Source of the DNA: an uncultured Candidatus Poseidoniales archaeon
GTDB lineage: Archaea; Thermoplasmatota; Poseidoniia; Poseidoniales; Thalassarchaeaceae
Length of the DNA: 64,000 bases
Direction of reading: 5' to 3'
Assembly (NCBI GenBank): GCA_902625325.1
Contig: CACOAW010000006.1
Coordinates: 38,324-102,323 of the forward strand
Shown here: positions 54,661 to 63,065 of the stretch, one piece after another
Layout of the letters: the number at the start of each line of letters is the position of its first letter
Position numbering within the stretch: position 1 is the first letter of the stretch
Translations under genes and position numbers: made by a program
The notes under the pieces: model-generated
Seen by the model: only the letters and a program-made list of their open reading frames with translations
What the model was told of the DNA's origin: nothing
Databases searched by the model: none

Positions 54661-54915
54661 TCAGGACCTCCTGTATCTCTTGCCGATTCTTTCCTCTGGC
54701 CTCTGGCCGACCTTGGATCCGTTGATTTCCTCGTCTTCGATAGTGAAGCGGATTGTGTCTTTGGCCATGGTTATCTCATTGTTGCTGGTCCGGATTACGA
54801 TGGTTCTCTTGGTCTCGTCCATTACCACTCCGGAGATGCCGATTAGGGTCGGGTCCGTTGAGTCGATGACCTCCAGGTTCCGGGATAGCCAAGGTAGGTT
54901 GATCATCTGTGTCAT
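54661..54915 (-). CDS. rnp1: RNase P protein component 1 (Rpp29)
   Basis: An 84-residue Rpp29-like subunit of RNase P, which trims the 5' end of tRNAs. LIGISGVVMDETKRTIVI and IRFTIEDEEINGSKVGQRPEERI match the archaeal Sm-like fold. Its place between aIF1 and S17 is the usual archaeal position. Confidence 0.9.
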   Translation of the reverse strand: MTQMINLPWLSRNLEVIDSTDPTLIGISGVVMDETKRTIVIRTSNNEITMAKDTIRFTIEDEEINGSKVGQRPEERIGKRYRRS

Positions 54916-55215
54916 CTATCGCACCTCCACCTGGTAGCCGTTTTGCTCGAGTACCTTTGCTGCCTTCTTCTTGTGGTCGCCCTGCAGTTCGATTGTCCTG
55001 CCCTTGACGGTCCCTCCGCTCGCGCAGGCTCCCTTGAGGATCTTCGCTAGCTGTCCGATGTCGATCGCAGTATCCTCTATGCCCTCCACCATTGTGACCA
55101 TCTTTCCGTATCTCCTCCTGACCACTGAAATCACCGCCTTCTGCTGTTCTTTGGCTATCTCCTGACAAATACATAGGTCATATGGAAGCGCACACATGTT
55201 GCAAATTCCTGCCAA
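54916..55215 (-). CDS. Translation initiation factor aIF1 (SUI1)
   Basis: A 99-residue aIF1, which helps select the start codon on the small subunit. The N-terminal CNMCALPYDLCIC is the family's Cys-rich segment, and YGKMVTMVEGIE, LKGACASGGTVKGRTIELQGD and QNGYQVEVR form the SUI1 domain. Stop is adjacent to the Rnp1 start. Confidence 0.94.
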   Translation of the reverse strand: MAGICNMCALPYDLCICQEIAKEQQKAVISVVRRRYGKMVTMVEGIEDTAIDIGQLAKILKGACASGGTVKGRTIELQGDHKKKAAKVLEQNGYQVEVR

Positions 55216-55216
55216 A

Positions 55217-55420
55217 TCACTCCTCCTTTTCCTGGTTCATCTTAGTCAGGAGCCTTGCTATGCTCCTCCTAGTCTGCTTGTAAGCACCTGAGTTCGATGC
55301 TGAACCCCCGAGGGCCTGCTGTGATCTGAGTTGGAGCATCTCATCGCGGAGTTCCTCCAGGGTGGTCTCGCGCTGCTCCTGATTCATCTCGTCAATCTCC
55401 TTGGCGCTTACGTGAGTCAT
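55217..55420 (-). CDS. rpl29: Ribosomal protein uL29
   Basis: A 67-residue two-helix protein starting MTHVSAKEIDEMN. LEELRDEMLQLRSQQ and RRSIARLLTKM are L29 signatures. One base separates it from aIF1. Confidence 0.93.
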   Translation of the reverse strand: MTHVSAKEIDEMNQEQRETTLEELRDEMLQLRSQQALGGSASNSGAYKQTRRSIARLLTKMNQEKEE

Positions 55421-55421
55421 G

Positions 55422-56117
55422 TCATTCCTCCTCCCTTGCCGCCCTTTCCAGGGCCTCTTCTAGTTCGAGAGGGACGAATCCTGAGGCCTCGACTAAGTCG
55501 GGTAGGCCAGATTCGCTTCTCTCCTGAATTGCTATCTCGTGAGGCAGCTTTGTCCCCGGCCTCATTATCCTGACCGTGCACCCAATGGTGCCGAGCTTCT
55601 TCACTGCCGTGGAGAATCCTACGTCCATGAACTGCAAAGCTGTCTCGCCGCAGTACTTGATGTGCCCCTTCTGGAACTTCTCGACTCGGTGTCTGGCACC
55701 GGTAATCTTTCCGCTTAGGATTACGATGCATCCCCTTGCACCCGCGTCCATGATGTTCTGGACTGTGCTGTGGCCCGCTCTTCTGAAGAACCAGCCCCTT
55801 TCGAGAGAGCTGGCTAGTCTGCTTGCCATCACCTGAGCATTGGTTCTGGATTCCGCGATTTCCTCCACTTCGAGCTGTGGGTTGTCTAAGTCGAAGTCCT
55901 CTTGGAGTCTGCGCTGCAGGTCGTGGATTACCTTTCCTCTCCTGCCGATGACCCTTCCGACCTGTTCCGCTTGAAGGGTAACCTTGGTACCCTCTGGGGT
56001 TCTGTTGAAGGTTAGGCCTCCGTAGCCTGCCCTCTCCGTCTCCTTGAGCAAGTACTCTCGTACGAGCTGCCGGTCCACGTTCCTTCTGATCATCTTGTGG
56101 ATGTTATTCTCCTTCAT
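55422..56117 (-). CDS. rps3: Ribosomal protein uS3
   Basis: A 231-residue protein with a type II KH domain (VGRVIGRRGKVIHDLQRRL, near residue 55) and the S3 C-terminal domain (RGCIVILSGKITGARH, GCTVRIMRPGTKLP). It forms part of the mRNA entry channel. Confidence 0.95.
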   Translation of the reverse strand: MKENNIHKMIRRNVDRQLVREYLLKETERAGYGGLTFNRTPEGTKVTLQAEQVGRVIGRRGKVIHDLQRRLQEDFDLDNPQLEVEEIAESRTNAQVMASRLASSLERGWFFRRAGHSTVQNIMDAGARGCIVILSGKITGARHRVEKFQKGHIKYCGETALQFMDVGFSTAVKKLGTIGCTVRIMRPGTKLPHEIAIQERSESGLPDLVEASGFVPLELEEALERAAREEE

Positions 56118-56126
56118 GCGATCACC

Positions 56127-56660
56127 TCAGAACTCGTCTTCTCCCATCTCATCGTCCTCATCGCCGAAGTACTCCAGGAAGATTTCCAGGTTTACTTGGT
56201 AGTGGTTACTTGGAGTGGCCCTCCCCCTCGCTCTTGGCCTCATGTTGGTGGCTACTTGGCCGCGGTGGGCGGCGACGTGGGTGATGACCATGTCCTCGGC
56301 GTCGATGTCGTCGAATCTCTGTCTGGCGTTGTCCATGGCGCTGTTGATCAGCTTGATGAATTCCTTTGATGCCTTGTTCGGGAACTTCCCTGGGCCCATC
56401 TTGCCCTTTCTGTGCCCTGCCATGGTATTTCCTCCTCTGCCCTTGCGGGATCTGCGCTGGTACGGAATCGCACTCTTCTTGGCGACTACGTCTTCTAGGT
56501 AGTCCCTGGCTATCTCGGCGTTCATCCCTCTGATTGCCTTAGCGATGTGGTAGCAGTGCTTGTGATGGCAGTCCAGGTTGACGGCCCTTGCAGTGACCAG
56601 GTTGGACCCTTCCAGTAACTGGGTGTATCCGCTCTGTGGTCTTCCTTGTCTCCTGCTCAT
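56127..56660 (-). CDS. rpl22: Ribosomal protein uL22
   Basis: A 177-residue protein that lines the exit tunnel. HCYHIAKAIRGMNAEIARDYLEDVVAKKSAIP and the hairpin around MRPRARGRATPSNHYQVNLEIFLE are archaeal L22. An acidic C-terminal tail follows. Confidence 0.94.
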   Translation of the reverse strand: MSRRQGRPQSGYTQLLEGSNLVTARAVNLDCHHKHCYHIAKAIRGMNAEIARDYLEDVVAKKSAIPYQRRSRKGRGGNTMAGHRKGKMGPGKFPNKASKEFIKLINSAMDNARQRFDDIDAEDMVITHVAAHRGQVATNMRPRARGRATPSNHYQVNLEIFLEYFGDEDDEMGEDEF

Positions 56661-56669
56661 TTTCTCACC

Positions 56670-57191
56670 TCACTTTAGCGCCACGTGCTGGGAAGATCGG
56701 GTTGCACCTACACCTGGTCCGGTGTGCGTAACAGACTTCCTAGTCTTGGCGAATTCACCCAGAGAATGGCCGATCATTGGCGGAGTTATCTCCAGGTTGA
56801 CGAATTTTTGTCCATCGTGGACTCCGATAGTGGAGCCTACCATCTCCGGGAGTACGTACATCCCCCTGCAGTGGGTCCTCACAGTCTTGCCGTTGCTGTT
56901 CCTAACCCTCTCTACCAGCTTCTGGCACTCCTCTGTCAGACCCCTCCCGAGAGTTCTTTTCACTCTGGAAGGCATCAGGGTCGCGATTGATAGTGCGTCA
57001 GGATCGTAGTCCTCGTCCTCTGGCTCGAAGCTGTTTCCCCAGGGGTATAGTGGGATTTCCTTCAGCTCTTCAATGGTGTAGCCCCGCCACAGGAACTCCT
57101 TCTTCCTTCGCTCGGAGATCTTCGATCGCCTCTTCCTTGCCTGGCGCCTGGCCATCTTTGCTGACCTGAACATCTTCTTCTTCCTTGCCAT
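56670..57191 (-). CDS. rps19: Ribosomal protein uS19
   Basis: A 173-residue S19 with a long basic N-terminus (about 40 residues of KK/RR-rich sequence) that is longer than usual. The core reads EFLWRGYTIEELKEIPL and, near the C-terminus, VTPPMIGHSLGEFAKTRKSVTHTGPGVGATRSS in its ITPPMIG form. Confidence 0.94.
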   Translation of the reverse strand: MARKKKMFRSAKMARRQARKRRSKISERRKKEFLWRGYTIEELKEIPLYPWGNSFEPEDEDYDPDALSIATLMPSRVKRTLGRGLTEECQKLVERVRNSNGKTVRTHCRGMYVLPEMVGSTIGVHDGQKFVNLEITPPMIGHSLGEFAKTRKSVTHTGPGVGATRSSQHVALK

Positions 57192-57196
57192 GATAT

Positions 57197-57913
57197 CTAC
57201 TCCTTCTTCGACCGGCCTCTACCGGTTCTTCTCGGTGCTATGTTACCGACCTTCTGTCCTGGTGGTGCGTTCCTAGCAACTGAGTTTGGCCCGTGGACTG
57301 CTTGGTGGTTCCCGCCTCCATGGGGGTGGTCTACTGGGTTCATTGCGACTCCGCTGACTGTGGGGTATAGCTTCCCTCTCGCCTTTGCCCTGTGGTGGGC
57401 GGCTCCTGCCTTGAGTAGGGGTTTCTCGGTTCTGCCATGCCCTCCGAGGACGCCGATTGTGGCTCTGCAATTGGCAGGCAAATCCTTAGTGCGGCCGCTG
57501 GGTAGCTGGACTCTAACGTAGTCTCCCATTCTGGTGTCAATCATTGCTGAGTTGCCTCCGGATCTGGCAATTTTCCCTCCGTCCCCTGGTCTCAACTCAA
57601 CGTTGCAGATCTGCGTCCCCTCCGGTATCTGTGCGAGAGTAGTGACGTTTCCTGGCCTCAGAGAGACCTTGTCTCCGAAGGCTACGGACTGTCCGACGGC
57701 TATTCCCTCGGGAGCTGCTAAGTGAGCGATTTGACCATCCTCGAACTTGACCTTGGCCAGTGGGGCGGTGTGTGCGGGGCTGTGGACCAGGTCAACGACC
57801 TCTGCGATCTCTCCTTTGACCCTAGGAAGCCTGTTGGCTGCAGGGAACCTGTGGCTCGAAACGCGATTTTTGGGGCTCGACCCCTTTCTCTGTGAACGTG
57901 TCCTTTTGCCCAT
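57197..57913 (-). CDS. rpl2: Ribosomal protein uL2
   Basis: A 238-residue core protein next to the peptidyl transferase centre. GKIARSGGNSAMI and AMNPVDHPHGGGNHQAVHG, with its conserved His, are diagnostic. Confidence 0.96.
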   Translation of the reverse strand: MGKRTRSQRKGSSPKNRVSSHRFPAANRLPRVKGEIAEVVDLVHSPAHTAPLAKVKFEDGQIAHLAAPEGIAVGQSVAFGDKVSLRPGNVTTLAQIPEGTQICNVELRPGDGGKIARSGGNSAMIDTRMGDYVRVQLPSGRTKDLPANCRATIGVLGGHGRTEKPLLKAGAAHHRAKARGKLYPTVSGVAMNPVDHPHGGGNHQAVHGPNSVARNAPPGQKVGNIAPRRTGRGRSKKE

Positions 57914-57924
57914 ATTTTCACACC

Positions 57925-58212
57925 CTAGAACGCTCCTAGCTTGAGCGCAGCCTCCTCTGCATCGTATCCCTCGGCCAGGCGAATGCTCGCATGCTTGCCT
58001 GTCCTGTTGATTCTGACGTTGACCTTGGCCACCTTGACTTCGAGGAGGGCCTCGATTGCCTCCTTGATGTCCTTCTTGGTGGCCTCCCTCCTAACGATGA
58101 ACTCGATTCTGTTGTTGTTCTCCATGTATCCCCCCTCCGGATCGGCTATTCTCCTGGCGTCCAGGGTCTTCTCTGTAATCCATGGCATTATAATTACGTC
58201 ATATGGGTCCAT
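57925..58212 (-). CDS. rpl23: Ribosomal protein uL23
   Basis: A 95-residue protein at the exit-tunnel rim. IMPWITEKTL, NRIEFIVRREATKKDIKEAIE and KVAKVNVRINRTGKHASIRL are conserved. L23 docks SRP and other exit-site factors. Confidence 0.95.
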   Translation of the reverse strand: MDPYDVIIMPWITEKTLDARRIADPEGGYMENNNRIEFIVRREATKKDIKEAIEALLEVKVAKVNVRINRTGKHASIRLAEGYDAEEAALKLGAF

Positions 58213-58218
58213 CTTGAA

Positions 58219-59097
58219 TCACTCCAGTGCCTCTACTGCCGACTTTGTCCAGACTGTCAGCCTTCCGATGTCCCCTCCCGGGGCTAGATCCTCTGCGCAC
58301 AGGTCCTTGGCCGTAACGACGTCGACGCCGGGTAGGTTTCTAGCGCCTTTGTCCAGCCCTCCTTTCTGTGCGACTACCAGTAGGATGCTCTTCGGAGTGC
58401 GATATTTTCGTCCCCGCATCGTGCCCTTGCCTGCCCTGATTGTCCTTCCGCTCTTCGAGCGTTCTAGGTCCGAGGAGAGCCCGAGTCCCTCCATCATTGC
58501 CACGAACTTTCTGGTCGAGTACTGGTTAGGGATTGACTCGATGTCGTACTTCTCATCCGACTTCCCCCTGGATTCGACGTAATCGTCGATGATGATGGGG
58601 AATCTGATCCCCTCTTCGAACCTGTGCCCTCTGGACGAGACGGTGTCGGGGTTGCATGATGCGGCAATTGCGGAGTCGCGGGCTATCCTCTTCTCTCTGG
58701 AGTTGATCTTCTGTGACCACTCCTTCTCTACCTTTGGCCCGTGAGCCCTCCGCCCACCCCGTGTGTGAGGGTTCTGAGCACCGGTCTTCTGCCCTGCTTT
58801 CCTCATGATTCTGGAGACTCCTCTTCCCTTGCCCCACCATTCCACCGAGTGCTTCATACCGGGCTGAGGTGAACGCTTCCCGCTGTGCTCTCTGTGACCG
58901 TAGGACTGCCTTCTATTGGCTCTGGATGCCAGAACGGCTGATCGGACTAGATCTTCTCGAATTTGCGCTGTGAATGCGTCTGGGAGTTGGACTGCCTTGC
59001 CATCCTTTGCCTCAACGGAATAAGTCTCGGCTAGAAGCCCGGCATCCATTTCCTCTTGTTCTACCGAGTTCACTAGATTGTATGCCTTTGTCTTCAA
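58219..59097 (-). CDS. rpl4: Ribosomal protein uL4
   Basis: A 292-residue archaeal/eukaryotic-type L4. RRQSYGHREHSGKR, HSVEWWGKGRGVSRIMRK and GRRAHGPKVEKEW are conserved, as is the C-terminal LPGVDVVTAKDLCAEDLAPGG. Confidence 0.95.
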   Translation of the reverse strand: MKTKAYNLVNSVEQEEMDAGLLAETYSVEAKDGKAVQLPDAFTAQIREDLVRSAVLASRANRRQSYGHREHSGKRSPQPGMKHSVEWWGKGRGVSRIMRKAGQKTGAQNPHTRGGRRAHGPKVEKEWSQKINSREKRIARDSAIAASCNPDTVSSRGHRFEEGIRFPIIIDDYVESRGKSDEKYDIESIPNQYSTRKFVAMMEGLGLSSDLERSKSGRTIRAGKGTMRGRKYRTPKSILLVVAQKGGLDKGARNLPGVDVVTAKDLCAEDLAPGGDIGRLTVWTKSAVEALE

Positions 59098-59101
59098 AAT
59101 A

Positions 59102-60181
59102 TCACACTCCTTGCTTGCTCGATGTACTGACGTAGGTTACCTCGACATCGCCTGGGATCTTCCTTGGGCGGGTTGGGTCCCTGAATCTGATTAGTCTCTT
59201 GGCTGGCCCTGGAAGGCTACCTTGGATGATCATGTAAGGATTGGTGACCTCACCGTAGTTTAGGAAGCCGCCTGCGGGGGTTATCTCGGACTCCTCTGGA
59301 TTGGATATTCTCAGGATCTTCTTGTTCAGTTCGGTCCTCTTGTGATATCCAACCTGCCCTGCCTGCCTGATTGTCTTCCTGACGTAGCCGGTCCCGAAGT
59401 CTCCCATGTTTCCTCCCTGGCGCCTCCTCTTGCTGTTCTTGTGGCTTAGGAGCTTCAGGCCGAACCTCTTGATAGAGCCCTGCCACCCCTTGCCCTTTGT
59501 CACGCCCACGACGTCGACCTCCTGCCCGACATCATACACGTCTTCGATTCCTATCTCTCCGCCGAGGCGCTCTAGTGCCCATTCCAATTTGGCTTCGATG
59601 TCCCCTCCAGTTAGTCCCATCTCCATTATCTCGGGGGTCTTCGAGGGGACACTTCGAACAGATTCTGGCTGAGTGCAGACGATCAGCCTAACCTCAGATA
59701 GGTCCTGTTCCCTGAGAGAGTTCGCCGCTTCCTCTGTTGGCTTGGAAGGTCTCTTGGGGATTCTTCCGCCGCGCTTTGCGGGCTTCCTACCTTGTTCCTC
59801 GTCTCTCTCGCCTCGTGTTTGGTTAGCTAGGCGAGGGAAAAGATTGGTTGGAGATTCTTCTGAAACGTCAGTCCAAACCTCTCCAGCTGTCTGCTTTCCG
59901 TATGGAGTCATCCTGTAACCTCGGACGGCAAGGACCGTCATGGGTGGGGCCTCTACGACAGTAACGGCCTTCCTGATTTCCTGTCCTGCGGAGGTCGACT
60001 TGGGGTTTGTGTCCCTCATCAGGATGTGAGTCATTCCTGCTTTCCAGCCCGCGAAGCCCTGAACTCTGACCTCAGAATCATCAGTTTCTGGCCATGAGGT
60101 GATTCGGGGGTATTGCCTTACGGTCCTCTTTCTAGGGCCATAGCCCATGCTACCTCGGCGGGGTTTGGATCGGTCAGCCAT
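59102..60181 (-). CDS. rpl3: Ribosomal protein uL3
   Basis: A 359-residue archaeal L3, first gene of the operon. SKPRRGSMGYGPRKR opens it; GFAGWKAGMTHILM, GVTKGKGWQGSIKRFG and RRQGGNMGDFGTG follow, the last with the W-finger region near the catalytic centre. Start ATG 60181 has an AGGAGG site 7 bases upstream. Confidence 0.96.
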   Translation of the reverse strand: MADRSKPRRGSMGYGPRKRTVRQYPRITSWPETDDSEVRVQGFAGWKAGMTHILMRDTNPKSTSAGQEIRKAVTVVEAPPMTVLAVRGYRMTPYGKQTAGEVWTDVSEESPTNLFPRLANQTRGERDEEQGRKPAKRGGRIPKRPSKPTEEAANSLREQDLSEVRLIVCTQPESVRSVPSKTPEIMEMGLTGGDIEAKLEWALERLGGEIGIEDVYDVGQEVDVVGVTKGKGWQGSIKRFGLKLLSHKNSKRRRQGGNMGDFGTGYVRKTIRQAGQVGYHKRTELNKKILRISNPEESEITPAGGFLNYGEVTNPYMIIQGSLPGPAKRLIRFRDPTRPRKIPGDVEVTYVSTSSKQGV

Positions 60182-60188
60182 TGCATTT

Positions 60189-60194
60189 CCTCCT
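60189..60194 (-). promoter_or_regulatory. Shine-Dalgarno of the ribosomal operon (L3)
   Basis: AGGAGG on the minus strand ends 7 bases before the L3 ATG and pairs fully with the CCTCCT at the 16S 3' end. Confidence 0.7.
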
Positions 60195-60465
60195 AAGTTA
60201 CCGATTTTAGCCGCAAGCGGCCAATACCGGGCCTACCACGTACTGGAGGCACCGTGACACCGGACCGAATCCGCGATTGCAGAGACGGTTTGTGGGTTGT
60301 TATTCAGAGCCCTTTGGTGTCTGGTACCTCACGTAGTGAGCGGCCTTGCGACTAACATACCCTATTTGAACGAATCGGGGCACTAATCGGACACCCTTGC
60401 GGGACGTGGGCCGGGAAAACCAAGAATGGAACTATTTTGAACCCTGACTGCAGAGCTCGGGGTCC
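60195..60465. other. Divergent intergenic region of the ribosomal operon and Hef helicase
   Basis: 271 bases between L3 (minus) and the helicase (plus). It should hold two promoters. I see only weak TATA candidates (for example CAAATAGGG on the minus strand about 60373-60381, and AACTATTTTG on the plus strand about 60430-60439). No tRNA or other gene is visible. Confidence 0.35.
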
Positions 60466-62208
60466 ATGCCACCTCATGTCGGCCATCCGGGGTTGGTTTC
60501 TGACAAGGTAGAGGCCCGTGCATACCAGCTGAAAGCAGTTGATGACGCAATGGCTGGCTCTACTCTACTAATCCTACCTACTGCAGCCGGGAAGACAGCA
60601 GTAGCATGGATGTCGATAGTGGAAAGGATGGAGCGGGCCGGGGGTTGGGTATTGGTTATCGCCCCGACCGTCGCGCTCTCCAATCAGCATCTGGAAAACG
60701 CACTCCCCGTCTTGTCAAAGTCGGAGGAGTGGAATCCCATAGTACTGAGCGGTCAACAGACTGCATCAAAGAGGCCCGACCTTTGGGGTGGATCGAAGTT
60801 GGTCTTCGCGACGCCACAGGTAGTCAGGAACGATGTCGAGAAAGGGGTTCTTTCTCTTCAGGACTGCTGCCTTCTGGTTGTCGACGAAGCGCATCATTGT
60901 ACGGGGGGGCACGCCATGGCAGAGGTTGCGGAGATGTACCTCTCCCAGTCAAAGAATCCGCTAATCCTAGCAACCACTGCGAGTCCTGGCTCGAGGAAAG
61001 AGCAGGTGCATGAGATTTGCAGCAGGCTCGAGATACAGAAGATTCACCTTAGGACCAGGGAAGACCCGATGCTAGCTGAATTCCTGGCTGAGCTAGAGGT
61101 GGAGGAGATGGGGGTTGCAGTGCCAACCGAAATCAGGGACCTTGTAGAGCCATTCAGAATCTGGCAGGAGGGGATAGTGGACAGGGAGAGGAGGTCAGGT
61201 AGGTACGTGATGCCCGGAGCCATCAACCAAGCAGGACTCACCAATGCGATGGATAGAGCCCAGGCTGCTATACAAAGGGGAGACCCTAGTGGGTACAGGT
61301 CGTCTTCACAGATTGCCACTGCTATGAGGCTGCACCACCTAATCAATCACCTACTATGCCAGGGGGTAGCCGCATCGCGGTACTTCCTATCCAGGATGGA
61401 GGCCGAGGACTCGAAGAGCAAATCCGCAAAGGACTTCCTGAGGGACCCACGAGTGAGGTCACTCTCCGATACGCTACAGGAAATGGATGAGATTCACTCC
61501 AAGGTCGGAGCAGTAAGGCGCATGGCCAGGGAGAGGATCAAACGCGATCCAGAGTCAAGGATCATTGTATTCGCGAACTACAGGGACACCGTTGAGGCTC
61601 TGGAGAAGGCTCTAGATGGGCTGGAGGGGATCAAGCCAATCCAGTTCATTGGGCAGTCGAGTAGGTCGGGATCAGGAGGCCTCACCCCGAAGCAGCAGAT
61701 TTCCAGGCTCGAGGAGTTCAGGTCAGGCGGAGCCAATGTATTGGTCGCAACTTCAGTGGGTGAGGAGGGCTTGGACATCCCGAGCGCGGATCTGGTTGTT
61801 TTCTACGAGCCTGTTTCGAGTGAGATTAGGACCATCCAGAGGAGAGGTAGGACGGGCAGAAGGCGCGGAGGCGAGGTAGTCGTCCTGATAGCAGAGGGAA
61901 CTAGGGACGAGAGCGCCAAGGACTCTGCGAGAAGGAAGGAGGAGTTCATGCACAAGGCTGCCAGGAGGGTCTCCAGGGGGCTTAGTGGAAACCCTCACAG
62001 AGACCTGTCGAACCTCTCTAGGTTCTCGGTGTCCAATGGGGATGTATCTGGGCCTGCCGCCGATTTCGTGCTCCGGGCCAGAGAGAGGCACAGGGGGGAG
62101 CTCTCTGAGAAGGACGATACTCCCTCGGAGGCTGTGGGGAAAGTCCGGGAGGAGTTGCCTCCAGAGAGTTTCCGACCCAGGGGTCAGACCGGTCTCGACC
62201 AGTTCTAA
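60466..62208 (+). CDS. Hef/FANCM-type helicase without nuclease domain
   Basis: A 580-residue superfamily 2 helicase that matches the helicase half of archaeal Hef: LILPTAAGKTAVAW (motif I), VIAPTVALSNQH, VVDEAHHC (DEAH box), LATTASPGSRKEQV, IIVFANYRDTVEAL, LVATSVGEEGLDIPSADLVVFYEP and IQRRGRTGRRR (motif VI). Hef remodels stalled forks and is usually fused to an XPF nuclease and HhH domain; here the protein stops after about 60 residues of basic tail, so the nuclease is absent or encoded elsewhere. It is convergent with the SdhE-like gene, overlapping by 4 bases. Confidence 0.9.
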   Translation: MPPHVGHPGLVSDKVEARAYQLKAVDDAMAGSTLLILPTAAGKTAVAWMSIVERMERAGGWVLVIAPTVALSNQHLENALPVLSKSEEWNPIVLSGQQTASKRPDLWGGSKLVFATPQVVRNDVEKGVLSLQDCCLLVVDEAHHCTGGHAMAEVAEMYLSQSKNPLILATTASPGSRKEQVHEICSRLEIQKIHLRTREDPMLAEFLAELEVEEMGVAVPTEIRDLVEPFRIWQEGIVDRERRSGRYVMPGAINQAGLTNAMDRAQAAIQRGDPSGYRSSSQIATAMRLHHLINHLLCQGVAASRYFLSRMEAEDSKSKSAKDFLRDPRVRSLSDTLQEMDEIHSKVGAVRRMARERIKRDPESRIIVFANYRDTVEALEKALDGLEGIKPIQFIGQSSRSGSGGLTPKQQISRLEEFRSGGANVLVATSVGEEGLDIPSADLVVFYEPVSSEIRTIQRRGRTGRRRGGEVVVLIAEGTRDESAKDSARRKEEFMHKAARRVSRGLSGNPHRDLSNLSRFSVSNGDVSGPAADFVLRARERHRGELSEKDDTPSEAVGKVREELPPESFRPRGQTGLDQF

Positions 62209-63065
62209 TCGCCGATGACAGCGATCCTGGTTCTCAGTTGTGCGAGCCTTTCGTTGTAGTGGCCAAAGGCGAATGCCAGGAGTTCTGTCAGGTGTATCAC
62301 GGGCATGTTGGTCGAGAGACCTGTAGACCTGCTAGCCTTCCCCTGGTAGACGTCCAAGGCGGTGTGGGACAGGGTGCAGGCGCTGACTATCAACGACGCG
62401 CCCTCTGACTTTGCATCGTCGATTGTAGAGGCGATTTGCCTGAGGACCGTGGCCTCCTCTGCGAACAGTCCGGGCACGCCCACACTCTGGGTCCTGCTCT
62501 CCCACTGGACCGGCTTCCCTCCGAGGGCCTCGATGAGCTGCTCAAGGTAATGCGGATCGTACACGTCGTCGTCTCCGCAGGCACCCTCCTGCTGCATGTT
62601 GGGCCCGTAGAACCCGGCTATCCGGAAGTTCATTGGGTTCCTGACCTTCTGGCTTACCTTGTCCAGCCCGATCTCGTCCACCAGAACGTGAAGCAGGTGA
62701 TTCACCTTGATGCCCCCGTGGAACTTCATGCCCGTAGTCCGCAGGAGCACTTCCTGGGTCTTCCTCATCAGGAGGGGTTCCTCCCTGAGTCGGGACAGGT
62801 CCTCGTGAAGGTTTCCGGCAGTAGCGGCGCATGGGGTAATTATGTCGGCACCCAGGGACTCTGCGATGGCGAAGTTCCTCGCGTTCAGGGTTATCTGAAG
62901 GACATCGTTGGCCTGCCTGATTATCCCCGCTCCGCAACTAGTAGCCCCCTCCATCGGCAGTAGTTCGATACCGAGCGAGCGAGAGAGCGGGACCATCGTC
63001 TGGTTGACCTCTGTGGCGCTGCTGTGTGCGACATTCCCAGGGTGGTATGAATACTTCAGGGGCAT
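62205..63065 (-). CDS. Degenerate SdhE/HdrB-like CCG-domain protein
   Basis: A 286-residue protein that matches SdhE/HdrB over its whole length (KYSYHPGN, LGIELLPMEGATSCGAG, IITPCAATAGNL, GGIKVNHLLHVLVDEIG, FYGPNMQQEG, SACTLSHTALDVYQG). Family members bind Fe-S clusters through two CX(n)CCGX(n)CXXC motifs. Here the first Cys is Asn11, CCG is SCG (Cys44), CxxC is CAAT (Cys79 only), YGC is YGP (Pro155), the second CCG is SVG (194-195), and the last CxxC is CTLS (Cys230 only). It probably cannot hold the clusters. Its start overlaps the SdhB-like stop (TGATG). Confidence 0.8.
   Translation of the reverse strand: MPLKYSYHPGNVAHSSATEVNQTMVPLSRSLGIELLPMEGATSCGAGIIRQANDVLQITLNARNFAIAESLGADIITPCAATAGNLHEDLSRLREEPLLMRKTQEVLLRTTGMKFHGGIKVNHLLHVLVDEIGLDKVSQKVRNPMNFRIAGFYGPNMQQEGACGDDDVYDPHYLEQLIEALGGKPVQWESRTQSVGVPGLFAEEATVLRQIASTIDDAKSEGASLIVSACTLSHTALDVYQGKASRSTGLSTNMPVIHLTELLAFAFGHYNERLAQLRTRIAVIGD

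Noticed and set aside
60195..60465. Possible tRNA in the gap upstream of L3
   Set aside because: A GTTCAAAT-like box is present on the minus strand but no paired acceptor or anticodon arms can be formed around it.
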